Both the position numbers and the translations under genes were made by a program. The notes under the pieces are model-generated. The model was not told the origin of the DNA, searched no databases, and saw only the letters and a list, made by a program, of their open reading frames with translations. Source: an uncultured Clostridia bacterium (GTDB lineage: Bacteria > Bacillota > Clostridia > Oscillospirales > Acutalibacteraceae). Taken from it: a DNA stretch of 10,223 bases. The DNA lies in assembly GCA_947567585.1 (NCBI GenBank), contig CANONE010000069.1, positions 1 through 10,223 on the forward strand. Reading direction: 5' to 3'. Positions 4,694-10,223 of the stretch are shown here, piece by piece; the first letter of the stretch is position 1; each line of letters begins with the position of its first letter.

Positions 4694-6004
4694 ATGGCAC
4701 AGCGGAGCATGGTGGAAATCATTACGAAAAAGCGGCGGGGCGGGGAACTCTCTCCGGCGGAGATTGCCTGGCTGGTCCAGGGCGTAACCCAGGGGAGCAT
4801 CCCGGACTATCAGATTTCCGCCTGGCTGATGGCCGTCTGCTTCCAGGGGATGAGCAGGGAAGAGACTGTAAACCTCACCCTGGAAATGGCGCGCTCCGGG
4901 GATATGGCGGATCTCTCCGCCATTCCGGGAGTAAAGGTGGACAAGCACTCCACCGGCGGGGTGGGGGACAAAACCTCTCTGATTGTGGGCCCCTTGGCCG
5001 CTGCCTGCGGCGTGAAGACCGCCAAAATGAGCGGTCGAGGCTTGGGCCACACCGGGGGCACGGTGGATAAATTGGAAAGCATCCCCGGCCTTAAAATGGA
5101 TATCCCCCGGGACCGCTTTTTTCAAATTGTGAAGGAAAACGGGGTGGCCATTGTAGGCCAGTCCGGAAGCCTATGTCCCGCCGATAAAAAGCTCTATGCC
5201 CTGCGGGATGTAACCGGCACAGTGGACAGCCTGCCGCTGATTGCCGCCAGTATTATGTCCAAAAAGCTGGCTTCCGGCGCGGACGCCATTTTGCTGGATG
5301 TGAAAGTGGGTTCCGGAGCCTTTATGAAAACGCTGCCAGAGGCCAGAGAATTGGCCCAGTGGATGACGGATACCGGCAACCGGGCGGGGCGGCGGACAGC
5401 GGCGCTGATCACGGATATGGAGGCCCCCCTAGGGAAAACTATCGGCAACGCGCTGGAAGTAATGGAAGCGGCGGAGGCGCTCAAGGGACGGGGAGACCGG
5501 CGGCTTACCGCTCTCTGCCGGGAGCTGGCGGCGGGAATGGTCCGCCTGGCGGGCGCGGAAGCGTCCCAGGCTATGAAGAGGGTTGACCACGCCTTGGCTT
5601 CCGGAGAAGCTTTTGGCGTGCTGCGCAGAATGGTCGAGGCCCAAGGGGGCGACAGCGCTTATTTGCAAGATACCGGACGCTTCCGGTTGGCTCCGGCGCG
5701 CGTGGAGGTCAAAGCCCCTGAGGAAGGCTATATTGCCCAGCTGAAAGCCGAAGACTGCGGTTTGGCTGCCATGGAATTGGGCGCCGGCCGGGAAACCAAG
5801 GAAAGCGAAATCGACTACGGTGCGGGCATTGTCCTGCGAAAGAACCGGGGAGATTTCGTCAGGGCCGGCGAACCGCTGGCCTTGCTATACGCTCAGACAC
5901 AAGCCCAATGCGCCAAAGCCCAAGAACGCCTGCTGGCAGCGCTGCGCATAGAAAAAGAGGAGCCCATTATCGGGCCCCTCGTGCTGGAGCGGGTGGGGAT
6001 TTAA
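4694..6004 (+). CDS. pdp: Pyrimidine-nucleoside phosphorylase
   Basis: Pdp cleaves uridine, deoxyuridine and thymidine with phosphate, giving the base plus (deoxy)ribose-1-phosphate; it acts as a cytosolic dimer. The start at 4694 was chosen because TAGGAGGG at 4681-4688 overlaps the cdd stop; an upstream in-frame ATG at 4661 lies inside cdd. The 436 residues match the family (about 433). KHSTGGVGDKTSL (84-96) binds phosphate. SGRGLGHTGGTVDKLES (113-129) is the family signature. Arg171, Ser186 and Lys190 in the LRDVTGTVDSLPLIAASIMSKK region are the expected base-binding residues. KVGSGAFMK (204-212) is also conserved. The barrel-sandwich C-terminal domain (about 340-436) is complete. The pairing with cdd channels cytidine to uracil and pentose phosphate. 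Thymidine-specific DeoA is a less likely alternative. Confidence 0.95.
   Translation: MAQRSMVEIITKKRRGGELSPAEIAWLVQGVTQGSIPDYQISAWLMAVCFQGMSREETVNLTLEMARSGDMADLSAIPGVKVDKHSTGGVGDKTSLIVGPLAAACGVKTAKMSGRGLGHTGGTVDKLESIPGLKMDIPRDRFFQIVKENGVAIVGQSGSLCPADKKLYALRDVTGTVDSLPLIAASIMSKKLASGADAILLDVKVGSGAFMKTLPEARELAQWMTDTGNRAGRRTAALITDMEAPLGKTIGNALEVMEAAEALKGRGDRRLTALCRELAAGMVRLAGAEASQAMKRVDHALASGEAFGVLRRMVEAQGGDSAYLQDTGRFRLAPARVEVKAPEEGYIAQLKAEDCGLAAMELGAGRETKESEIDYGAGIVLRKNRGDFVRAGEPLALLYAQTQAQCAKAQERLLAALRIEKEEPIIGPLVLERVGI
5952..5980 (-). terminator. Terminator of the cyclophilin gene, inside the end of pdp
   Basis: On the minus strand GAGGGGCCC (5980-5972) pairs with GGGCTCCTC (5965-5957) over nine positions including one G-T wobble, with a six-base GATAAT loop. 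Five T residues follow (5956-5952). It lies 38-66 bp beyond the stop of the minus-strand cyclophilin gene. It is wholly contained in the pdp coding sequence, so the same bases encode Pdp residues near 420-429. On the plus strand no T-run follows. Confidence 0.75.
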
Positions 6005-6017
6005 GGCTGCGGGGTAT

Positions 6018-6542
6018 TTAGTACTCGGAGCCGGTAACCGGTTCGGGGTAGGTTTCACCGAAGGTCTCTACGGTGACTTTCTCCATGATCTGGTCCTGGT
6101 CGGGGCGGTCGTCCCGGCCTCGAGGCGCGTTGACGATGGCCTCAGCCACCTCCTGCCCCTCGATCACCTTGCCGAAAGCGGCGTACTGGCCGTCCAGATA
6201 GGCCGCGTCCGCCACCATGATGAAGAACTGGCTGCCAGCGCTGTCCATCTGCTGGGCGCGGGCCATAGAGATGACCCCCGTGGTATGTTTTAGGTTGTTC
6301 TCAAAGCCGTTGGCGGAGAACTCGCCTTTGATCCCGTAGCCGGGCCCGCCCATGCCGGTGCCCTCCGGGTCGCCCCCCTGAATCATAAACCCGGGGATTA
6401 CCCGGTGAAAGATGGTTCCGTCGTAAAACTTTTTGCTGACAAGGGAAACAAAGTTGTTGACGGTATTTGGGGCGATGTCCGGATAGAGCTCCACCTTGAT
6501 GACGCCCTGGTTTGTTTCAATGGTTACTACGGGATTTTTCAT
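6018..6542 (-). CDS. Peptidyl-prolyl cis-trans isomerase, cyclophilin type
   Basis: Cyclophilins catalyse proline isomerisation during protein folding. The 174-residue protein begins directly with the first cyclophilin strand (VVTIETNQGVIKVELYPDIAPNTV), with no signal peptide, so it is cytosolic. FHRVIPGFMIQGGDP (45-59) contains the catalytic Arg47. QFFI (105-108) and YLDGQYAAFGKVIEG (115-129) complete the active site. Tyr115 occupies the place of human CypA Trp121, a change common in bacteria and associated with weak cyclosporin binding. The last 20 residues are acidic and proline-containing, likely a flexible tail. TTGGAGG lies seven bases before the ATG. The gene converges on pdp with a 13-bp gap. 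Repeat copy B and its -10 boxes sit just upstream in the same direction. Confidence 0.95.
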   Translation of the reverse strand: MKNPVVTIETNQGVIKVELYPDIAPNTVNNFVSLVSKKFYDGTIFHRVIPGFMIQGGDPEGTGMGGPGYGIKGEFSANGFENNLKHTTGVISMARAQQMDSAGSQFFIMVADAAYLDGQYAAFGKVIEGQEVAEAIVNAPRGRDDRPDQDQIMEKVTVETFGETYPEPVTGSEY

Positions 6543-6602
6543 TTTTTAACCTCCAATTTTTCTATATCTGGCAAATGGATCAATATTGTGGCACACTCCC
6601 AA

Positions 6603-6626
6603 TGTACGCTGTGCGCAGTGTGTACA
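6603..6626. repeat. Imperfect palindrome next to repeat copy B
   Basis: The 24-bp segment reads TGTAC...GTACA with a GCGC centre; 9 of 12 half-site positions are symmetric. It abuts the inner -10 box of copy B, just as the palindrome at 6709-6725 abuts the outer one, so both would cover the transcription start. It could be an operator or a 5' RNA hairpin. Confidence 0.45.
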
Positions 6627-6631
6627 TTATA
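6626..6631 (-). promoter_or_regulatory. Extended -10 box upstream of the cyclophilin gene
   Basis: Read on the minus strand, TATAAT is preceded by TGC, a perfect extended -10. The position of the -35 reads GAAAAC at 17-bp spacing, a poor match. It is about 84 bp before the cyclophilin start codon and is its best visible promoter. It is the gene-proximal end of repeat copy B. The other end carries a second TGCTATAAT at 6733-6725. Confidence 0.5.
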
Positions 6632-6732
6632 GCATAAATCCGATTGGAGTTTTCCGAACCTTTCGCCAAGCGAAAGGCGGCCGCTGCGCGGACCAGGGAA
6701 ACTCCGGATGTACGCTTTGCGTACATTATAGC
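6626..6732 (-). repeat. 107-bp dispersed element, copy B
   Basis: This is the inverted counterpart of 1090-1196, of identical length. TGnTATAAT boxes lie 99 bp apart at the two ends, and GATTT(A/G)TGCTATAATGTAC occurs as a direct repeat at both ends of this copy. Hairpin 2 is perfect here (CCTTTCGC with GCGAAAGG), and hairpin 1 (GG-CCGC/GCGGCC) is identical to copy A. It points toward the cyclophilin gene, whereas copy A points toward the gene at 1331. Confidence 0.8.
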
Positions 6733-6757
6733 ACAAATCCACCCCCTTTGACTAGAC

Positions 6758-6786
6758 TTAGCAAGAGCAAAACTGCAATTTAATAT
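6758..6786 (+). promoter_or_regulatory. Weak candidate promoter for exoA
   Basis: TTAGCA (6758-6763) is followed after 17 bases by TAATAT (6781-6786) in the only A/T-rich stretch of the gap. Each hexamer matches the sigma-A consensus at four of six positions. About 160 bp of leader would remain before exoA. No LexA-type operator was recognised. Confidence 0.3.
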
Positions 6787-6799
6787 TCTGTTAATAAAT

Positions 6800-6841
6800 G
6801 CGGCGCGAAACCAGGATAACGTCTCCCATCCCCGGCGCCGC
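6800..6841 (+). repeat. Inverted repeat in the exoA upstream region
   Basis: GCGGCGC (6800-6806) is perfectly complementary to GCGCCGC (6835-6841) across 28 bases. No T-run follows. It may be the first of a series of leader hairpins before exoA or a chance GC-rich repeat. Confidence 0.3.
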
Positions 6842-6880
6842 CAGCCAGCCGCCGGTACAAAATGGACAAAATAATTCCGT

Positions 6881-6922
6881 CAACCTTTTTTAAGGTTGCA
6901 GAGCGCGAGACGGCGTCTCGCG
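6881..6922 (+). promoter_or_regulatory. Two tandem hairpins in the exoA leader
   Basis: CAACCTT-TTTT-AAGGTTG (6881-6898) has seven perfect pairs. Five bases later CGCGAGACG-G-CGTCTCGCG (6904-6922) is a perfect 19-bp palindrome. The second ends nine bases before the AAAGGAG ribosome binding site at 6931-6937. Both could fold in the mRNA and affect exoA translation or stability, or serve as a protein-binding site on DNA. Neither has a terminator T-run. Confidence 0.5.
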
Positions 6923-6945
6923 GCCCTCAAAAAGGAGCGCGTAAC

Positions 6946-7698
6946 ATGAAGCTGATATCATGGAATGTAAACGGCCTGCGGGCCTGTATGGGCAAGGGAT
7001 TTATGGAGCTGCTGCAAGGAGAAAATCCTGATGTAATCTGCCTGCAGGAGACCAAAATGCAGCGGGAGCAGGCGGATTTCGACTTCCCCGGCTATCGGGA
7101 ATACTGGTATTCCGCAGAGAAAAAGGGATATTCCGGAACGGCCATTTTCTCCAAAACCGAGCCTCTCTCGGTAGAATATGGCCTGGGGATAGAGGACTAT
7201 GACCGGGAAGGGCGGCTGATTGCGGCGGAATATCCCGATTTCATTTTGGCTACGGTCTATACTCCCAATGCCCAGCGGGGCCTGGAGCGCCTGGATTTTC
7301 GGATGCGCTTTGAGGACGCCTTCCGGGCGCGTCTTGGCAAGCTGCGGGAGCGAAAGCCCGTGGTGGTCTGCGGCGACATGAACGTGGCCCACCGCCCTAT
7401 CGACCTGAAAAACGACAAAAGCAATATTGGCAACGCCGGGTATACCTACGAGGAACGGGGAAAGTTCGCCGAGCTGCTGGCCAGCGGCTTTTTAGACACC
7501 TTCCGGCACTTTTACCCGGACAGGGACGGCGCTTACTCCTGGTGGAGCTACATGAACAATTCCCGGCAGAACAACACCGGGTGGCGTATTGACTATTTTC
7601 TAGCGGACCAGCGGCTGGCGGGCCGGTTAAGGGACGCCGCCATCTACCCGCAATATCTGGGCAGCGACCATTGCCCGGTGGGACTCATTCTAAACTAG
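6946..7698 (+). CDS. exoA: Exodeoxyribonuclease III / AP endonuclease
   Basis: This Mg-dependent exonuclease III-family enzyme incises DNA 5' to abasic sites and clears blocked 3' ends in base excision repair. The 250 residues match B. subtilis ExoA (252). The start at 6946 follows AAAGGAG by eight bases; an in-frame ATG at 6862 has no ribosome binding site and adds a non-conserved extension. Key residues are Asn7 in SWNVNGLRA, metal ligand Glu36 in LQETK, Tyr105 in VYTPNAQ, Asp144 and Asn146 in GDMNVAH, and Asp241-His242 in GSDHCPVGL. YSWWSYM and WRIDYFL (around 197-218) are the typical DNA-facing segments. The sirtuin gene starts 12 bp beyond the stop, with its ribosome binding site overlapping that stop, so the two are cotranscribed. 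Confidence 0.96.
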   Translation: MKLISWNVNGLRACMGKGFMELLQGENPDVICLQETKMQREQADFDFPGYREYWYSAEKKGYSGTAIFSKTEPLSVEYGLGIEDYDREGRLIAAEYPDFILATVYTPNAQRGLERLDFRMRFEDAFRARLGKLRERKPVVVCGDMNVAHRPIDLKNDKSNIGNAGYTYEERGKFAELLASGFLDTFRHFYPDRDGAYSWWSYMNNSRQNNTGWRIDYFLADQRLAGRLRDAAIYPQYLGSDHCPVGLILN

Positions 7699-7709
7699 GA
7701 GGCGGCATC

Positions 7710-8444
7710 ATGACGGATTTGCAGCAGCTAAAAGAATGGCTCCATCAGTGCAGACACAACATTTTCCTGGGCGGGGCAGGCATATCCACCGCCAGCGGCA
7801 TACCGGACTTTCGCAGCGCCCACGGGCTCTACATGGAGAAAAAGCAGGGCATTTCCTATGAGGAGATGCTTTCCCACCGCTACTTTGTGGAGCATACAGA
7901 GGAATTCTATGATTTTCTCCGGCATGTGATGCTCTACCCGGAGGCCAAGCCCAACCCCGCCCACTATGCCCTGGCCAAGCTGGAAAAAGACGGCCTTTTG
8001 GACGCGGTGATCACCCAGAACATCGACGGCTTACACCAGGCGGCGGGCAGCGTGCATGTCATTGAGCTGCACGGCAACGAGGACCGCTATATTTGCCCCA
8101 CATGCGGGCGGGTTTATAATATGCGGTATGTTATGGACGCCCAGGGCGTCCCCCGCTGTGAGTGCGGCGGTATGCTGAAACCGGACGTGGTGCTTTACGG
8201 CGAGCAGCTGAATCAGCAGGACCTGAGCCGGGCCGTCTGGTATGCTATGGAAACAGAGCTGATGATTGTGGGCGGCACCTCTCTGGTGGTCTATCCTGCG
8301 GCGGGCTTGGTCAGCTACCTAAAGCCCCAAGCCAAGCTTGTCATCATCAACCGCGACCCCACTCCCTACGACAAAAGCGCCGACCTCATCTTCCGGCAGG
8401 ATCTTGCCGCCGTTCTAAGCGAGGCTGCGGAGCTTGATAGTTAG
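7710..8444 (+). CDS. NAD-dependent protein deacylase, Sir2 family
   Basis: Sirtuins remove acyl groups from lysines using NAD, producing nicotinamide and O-acyl-ADP-ribose; bacterial members act in the cytosol on metabolic enzymes. The 244-residue protein is one complete catalytic domain. [15 protein letters not shown] (22-36) and TQNIDGLHQ (102-110) bind NAD. His121 in ELHGN is the general base. Zinc ligands are Cys129, Cys132, Cys150 and Cys152, with the second pair spaced C-x-[10 protein letters not shown] (157-165), [13 protein letters not shown] (188-200) and INRDPTPYD (213-221) complete the fold. The Tyr/Arg pair of CobB-type desuccinylases was not found at a recognisable position, so deacetylase is the safer call. 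AGGAGG overlaps the exoA stop; the start at 7710 was chosen over the in-frame ATG at 7671 inside exoA. Confidence 0.95.
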   Translation: MTDLQQLKEWLHQCRHNIFLGGAGISTASGIPDFRSAHGLYMEKKQGISYEEMLSHRYFVEHTEEFYDFLRHVMLYPEAKPNPAHYALAKLEKDGLLDAVITQNIDGLHQAAGSVHVIELHGNEDRYICPTCGRVYNMRYVMDAQGVPRCECGGMLKPDVVLYGEQLNQQDLSRAVWYAMETELMIVGGTSLVVYPAAGLVSYLKPQAKLVIINRDPTPYDKSADLIFRQDLAAVLSEAAELDS

Positions 8445-8446
8445 CG

Positions 8447-8522
8447 CGGTTCAAAGTATACTGCTTTTGAACCGGGCTGCTTTGCCGCGCAGCTTGAAAA
8501 TCAGTAGATACCGATTTTCAAG
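8447..8522. repeat. Three back-to-back palindromes after the sirtuin gene
   Basis: First, GGTTCAAA (8448-8455) pairs with TTTGAACC (8466-8473), extendable by C8447-G8474. Second, GCTGC (8476-8480) pairs with GCAGC (8489-8493). Third, CTTGAAAATC (8493-8502) pairs perfectly with GATTTTCAAG (8513-8522), and the symmetry continues inward through GTA/TAC with one mismatch. No T-run follows, so these are not canonical terminators, although they could stabilise the 3' end of the exoA-sirtuin mRNA. A repetitive extragenic palindrome array is the alternative. Confidence 0.6.
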
Positions 8523-8568
8523 TGCGTTTACTATAGCGTCAAGAAAGTCCGCTTCTTAGACGGCTTAT

Positions 8569-8676
8569 GGCTCTGAGACCAAGCGTGAGCGGTTGGCAGG
8601 GCGCGGGTTTGACAGCACCGGCCAACTTGATGAGGCCAGGGCCCTGCGGCTTTCAAAACCACGAAGCAAAAATTTA
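8569..8676 (+). promoter_or_regulatory. Possible structured leader RNA upstream of the DUF378 gene
   Basis: GTTGGC (8592-8597) pairs with GCCAAC (8621-8626), and AGGGC (8598-8602) with GCCCT (8641-8645). The strands interleave, giving an H-type pseudoknot. GGCTTTC (8648-8654) or GGCTCT (8569-8574) could pair with the 5' arm of the following terminator (GAGAGCC, 8681-8687), which would form an antiterminator. The region has no open frame with a ribosome binding site. Alternatively it is a small RNA or the 3' end of the sirtuin transcript. No known riboswitch consensus was matched. Confidence 0.3.
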
Positions 8677-8708
8677 CCGGGAGAGCCAAAAGCTCCCGGG
8701 TTTTTTTT
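8677..8708 (+). terminator. Strong intrinsic terminator before the DUF378 gene
   Basis: CCGGGAG (8677-8683) pairs with CTCCCGG (8693-8699), with an alternative inner GC/GC pairing, around an A-rich loop. Eight T residues follow at 8701-8708. It lies 233 bp after the sirtuin stop and 66 bp before the DUF378 start. It therefore either ends the exoA-sirtuin transcript or acts as an attenuator. Confidence 0.88.
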
Positions 8709-8774
8709 ATGGGCGGCTGTGCAGAATAGACCGTGTGGGCAGAAATGTCCATATTGTTCAGAGAGGGGGATACT

Positions 8775-9005
8775 ATGAATATTATTGACAGGATTGCCCT
8801 GGCGCTGATTGTAGTAGGCGGGGTAAACTGGGGTCTGGTAGGCATTTTCCAGTTTGACCTGGTCGCCTGGATATGCGGCGGACAGACGGCGGTATTCGCC
8901 CGCATTATCTACACCTTGGTGGGGATTTCCGCGCTGTGGTGTCTGGCTCTGCTTTTCAGAGACTGGGACGAAGAGCCCGCGATGGCCAGATCCAGGCAGA
9001 ACTAG
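8775..9005 (+). CDS. DUF378 family small membrane protein
   Basis: The 76-residue protein belongs to the YuzA/DUF378 family of unknown function, recognised by DRIALALIVVGGVNWGLVGIFQFDLVAWI at the N-terminus and ARIIYTLVGISALW. Two transmembrane helices are predicted at about 5-25 and 41-61, joined by a short loop with FDLV and CGG. A charged tail (RDWDEEPAMARSRQN) should face the cytoplasm. The GGVNW and YTLVG blocks are the family hallmarks. The start at 8775 was chosen because GAGAGGGGG lies five bases upstream. It is a monocistronic unit bounded by terminators at 8677-8708 and 9006-9045. Its promoter is not obvious in the 66 bp after the upstream terminator, which keeps the attenuator idea open. 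Confidence 0.88.
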   Translation: MNIIDRIALALIVVGGVNWGLVGIFQFDLVAWICGGQTAVFARIIYTLVGISALWCLALLFRDWDEEPAMARSRQN

Positions 9006-9045
9006 AAAAGAGGACCCGCGCCGGGTGGCGGGGGTCCTCTTTTTT
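9006..9045. terminator. Bidirectional terminator between DUF378 and fructokinase genes
   Basis: AAAAGAGGACCC (9006-9017) pairs perfectly with GGGTCCTCTTTT (9032-9043). An inner CGCC/GGCG stem and a GGGT loop complete the hairpin. Six T residues follow on the plus strand (9040-9045), and the A-run at 9006-9009 gives four T residues on the minus strand. It begins at the DUF378 stop codon and lies 46 bp past the fructokinase stop, so it serves both convergent genes. Confidence 0.9.
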
Positions 9046-9090
9046 GTGCGTTCCGCTCGCTTAGGCAGTGTCTACAATCAGAAACAGGCC

Positions 9091-10086
9091 CTAGTTGATT
9101 TTATATCCGGTTTCCAGCAGCGGCGTTTCATCCATGCACTGCAAAATGGCCTCTCGGCCCGCTATAGCCGGGATACCGCCGGGCTTGGTAGCGCAGATGG
9201 AGCCTGCCGCGTTGGCGAACCGGCAGAACCCGCTTAGCGTTTCCTGATCCAGGCTGTCCAGCTTGTCCGGGGTATCATATCCGTTTTGGATCAGCTGAGA
9301 CAAAAACGCCCCCCAGAAGCTGTCTCCGGAACCAGTGGTGTCCACTACCTGGGTATGGAAGGTGGGGTGATGGCTTACCTGCCCGTGATAGGAGGAGACG
9401 CAGCCATCCGGCCCAAGGGTGACCATGACCAGCACAGGTCCCATGGCATGCAGCTTGGTTACGCCTTCGCAAAGGCTCTCTGTACCGGTGAGCAGGGCCA
9501 GCTCTTCCTCCGAAATCTTTAAAATGTGGCACAGCGGCAGGCCCTCGGTCATCCCCGCAATGCCCTTTTCTTCACAGGGCCACAGCACGGAACGCCAGTT
9601 GGGGTCATAGGAAATGATTTTTCCCAAGGCCCTGGCCTGTTTCACCAGCTCCAGGGTGGTGGTCCGCCCGGGTTCCGTGGTCAGGGAGAGGGACCCAAAA
9701 TGCAGCGCCCGGCAGTCTTTCACCAGCCTCATGTCAATTTCTTCCAGCCGCAGCTGGGTGTCCGCCCCGGGGTCCCGGTAAAAGGTAAAGCTCCGGTCGC
9801 CGTCCTTGTCCAAGTGGACAAAGGCCAAGGTGGTAGGGCGCTGGGGATCGTCTACCAGGTTCTGGACGTCTACCCCGTTGTCATAGAGGGCGCAGCGGAG
9901 CATACGGCCAAACTTGTCCTTGCCAACCTTGCCGATGAATCCGGCGGAGACTCCCAGCCGGGCCAGCTGCACCGCCACATTCCCGGGAGCGCCGCCAGGA
10001 TTGGGGAATACGGCCCCTTCCAGGCCCTCCGCTTTTACTGGGGTAAAATCAATAAGCATCTCTCCGGTCGCTATTACGTCTGGCAT
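9091..10086 (-). CDS. Fructokinase, PfkB family
   Basis: This enzyme phosphorylates fructose to fructose-6-phosphate with ATP in the cytosol, typically for sucrose or fructose use. The 331 residues fit. GEMLIDFTP (8-16) and GGAPGNVAVQLARLG (31-45) form the substrate site. FYRDPGADTQL (102-112) is characteristic of bacterial fructokinases rather than ribokinases or KDG kinases. SYDPNWR (159-165) and KISEEELALLTG (190-201) are conserved. VDTTGSGDSFWGAFL (248-262) carries the anion hole and catalytic base Asp255. Only AAGGAG at eleven bases precedes the ATG, a slightly long spacing, but the protein aligns from its first residues. No transporter, hydrolase or regulator gene is visible beside it. 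The product is the substrate of manA's reverse reaction. Confidence 0.93.
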   Translation of the reverse strand: MPDVIATGEMLIDFTPVKAEGLEGAVFPNPGGAPGNVAVQLARLGVSAGFIGKVGKDKFGRMLRCALYDNGVDVQNLVDDPQRPTTLAFVHLDKDGDRSFTFYRDPGADTQLRLEEIDMRLVKDCRALHFGSLSLTTEPGRTTTLELVKQARALGKIISYDPNWRSVLWPCEEKGIAGMTEGLPLCHILKISEEELALLTGTESLCEGVTKLHAMGPVLVMVTLGPDGCVSSYHGQVSHHPTFHTQVVDTTGSGDSFWGAFLSQLIQNGYDTPDKLDSLDQETLSGFCRFANAAGSICATKPGGIPAIAGREAILQCMDETPLLETGYKIN

Positions 10087-10180
10087 ATGGATCAGTTCTC
10101 CTTTCTGAATGGCGTCTCTTAGAACCTGTATTCATAGCCGAAAATGCCGTATGAGAGAGGTTTTTTGCGCTGCTCTAGGC

Positions 10181-10220
10181 AAATTTGTGAAGGCATACTT
10201 GCCGTATGGCAAGCAAATTT
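10181..10220. repeat. Nested palindrome upstream of the fructokinase gene
   Basis: AAATTTG (10181-10187) pairs with CAAATTT (10214-10220). Inside it, CTTGCC (10198-10203) pairs perfectly with GGCAAG (10208-10213) around GTAT, with CATAC/GTATG as an alternative. It lies about 95-135 bp before the minus-strand fructokinase start and could be an operator or an intergenic palindromic repeat. The window ends three bases later. No good sigma-A promoter was seen between it and the gene. Confidence 0.45.
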
Positions 10221-10223
10221 AAC

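Noticed and set aside
6862..6945. A longer N-terminus for ExoA starting at the ATG at 6862
   Set aside because: It has no ribosome binding site, and the family normally begins at MKLISWNVNG; AAAGGAG precedes the ATG at 6946.
8609..8614. A perfect TTGACA hexamer as a -35 box
   Set aside because: No -10-like hexamer occurs 16-18 bp downstream; that segment is GC-rich and part of the candidate structured RNA.
8569..8650. CTGAGA and AACTTGAT motifs suggesting a TPP riboswitch
   Set aside because: The required GGGGTGC, ACCC and terminal GTAGGGA-type elements are missing and the stems do not match.
1..10223. CRISPR array, tRNA or rRNA genes, prophage or insertion sequence
   Set aside because: No regularly spaced repeats, cloverleaf-like sequence, rRNA-like blocks or transposase motifs were seen on either strand.

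Overview
The window is ordinary chromosomal DNA of a moderately GC-rich, low-copy Firmicute. The most likely source is a gut-type clostridium of the Oscillospirales/Eubacteriales. This is inferred from the EF-4 C-terminus, the strong AGGAGG-type ribosome binding sites, the Bacillus-type ManA, pyrimidine-nucleoside phosphorylase and DUF378 proteins, and the GC-rich codon use. No rRNA, tRNA, CRISPR array, transposase or phage gene is visible, and nearly all the coding content is housekeeping metabolism. The unusual material lies between the genes.

Left end (1-1330): the last 71 codons of lepA are followed by a long non-coding 3' region ending in an intrinsic terminator. Next is a convergent minus-strand gene for a small membrane-anchored protein with two DnaJ-like Cys4 modules and a good sigma-A promoter. 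Upstream of it lies a 107-bp element (copy A) that recurs in inverted orientation at 6626-6732 (copy B).

Centre (1331-6004, plus strand): a conserved protein of unknown function, mannose-6-phosphate isomerase (manA), a PfkB sugar kinase resembling KDG kinase, cytidine deaminase (cdd) and pyrimidine-nucleoside phosphorylase (pdp). cdd and pdp form a salvage pair: cytidine is deaminated to uridine, which is then phosphorolysed to uracil and (deoxy)ribose-1-phosphate. manA and cdd share a 44-bp leader repeat that ends in the ribosome binding site.

Right half (6018-10223): a cytosolic cyclophilin on the minus strand has a predicted terminator buried inside the end of pdp. A non-coding stretch follows with repeat copy B and several hairpins. 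exoA (AP endonuclease) and a class-III sirtuin deacylase gene form a tight pair. Downstream are three back-to-back palindromes, a possible structured leader with a strong terminator, and a DUF378 membrane protein. A bidirectional terminator separates this from a minus-strand fructokinase. The window ends in another nested palindrome.

The best candidates for something undescribed are the two-copy element and the leader before the DUF378 gene. The element is promoter-like, foldable into a Y shape, and points at a different gene in each copy. The DUF378 leader has pseudoknot-capable pairings and possible antiterminator strands. Both rest on pairing and motifs read by eye and need computational checks.
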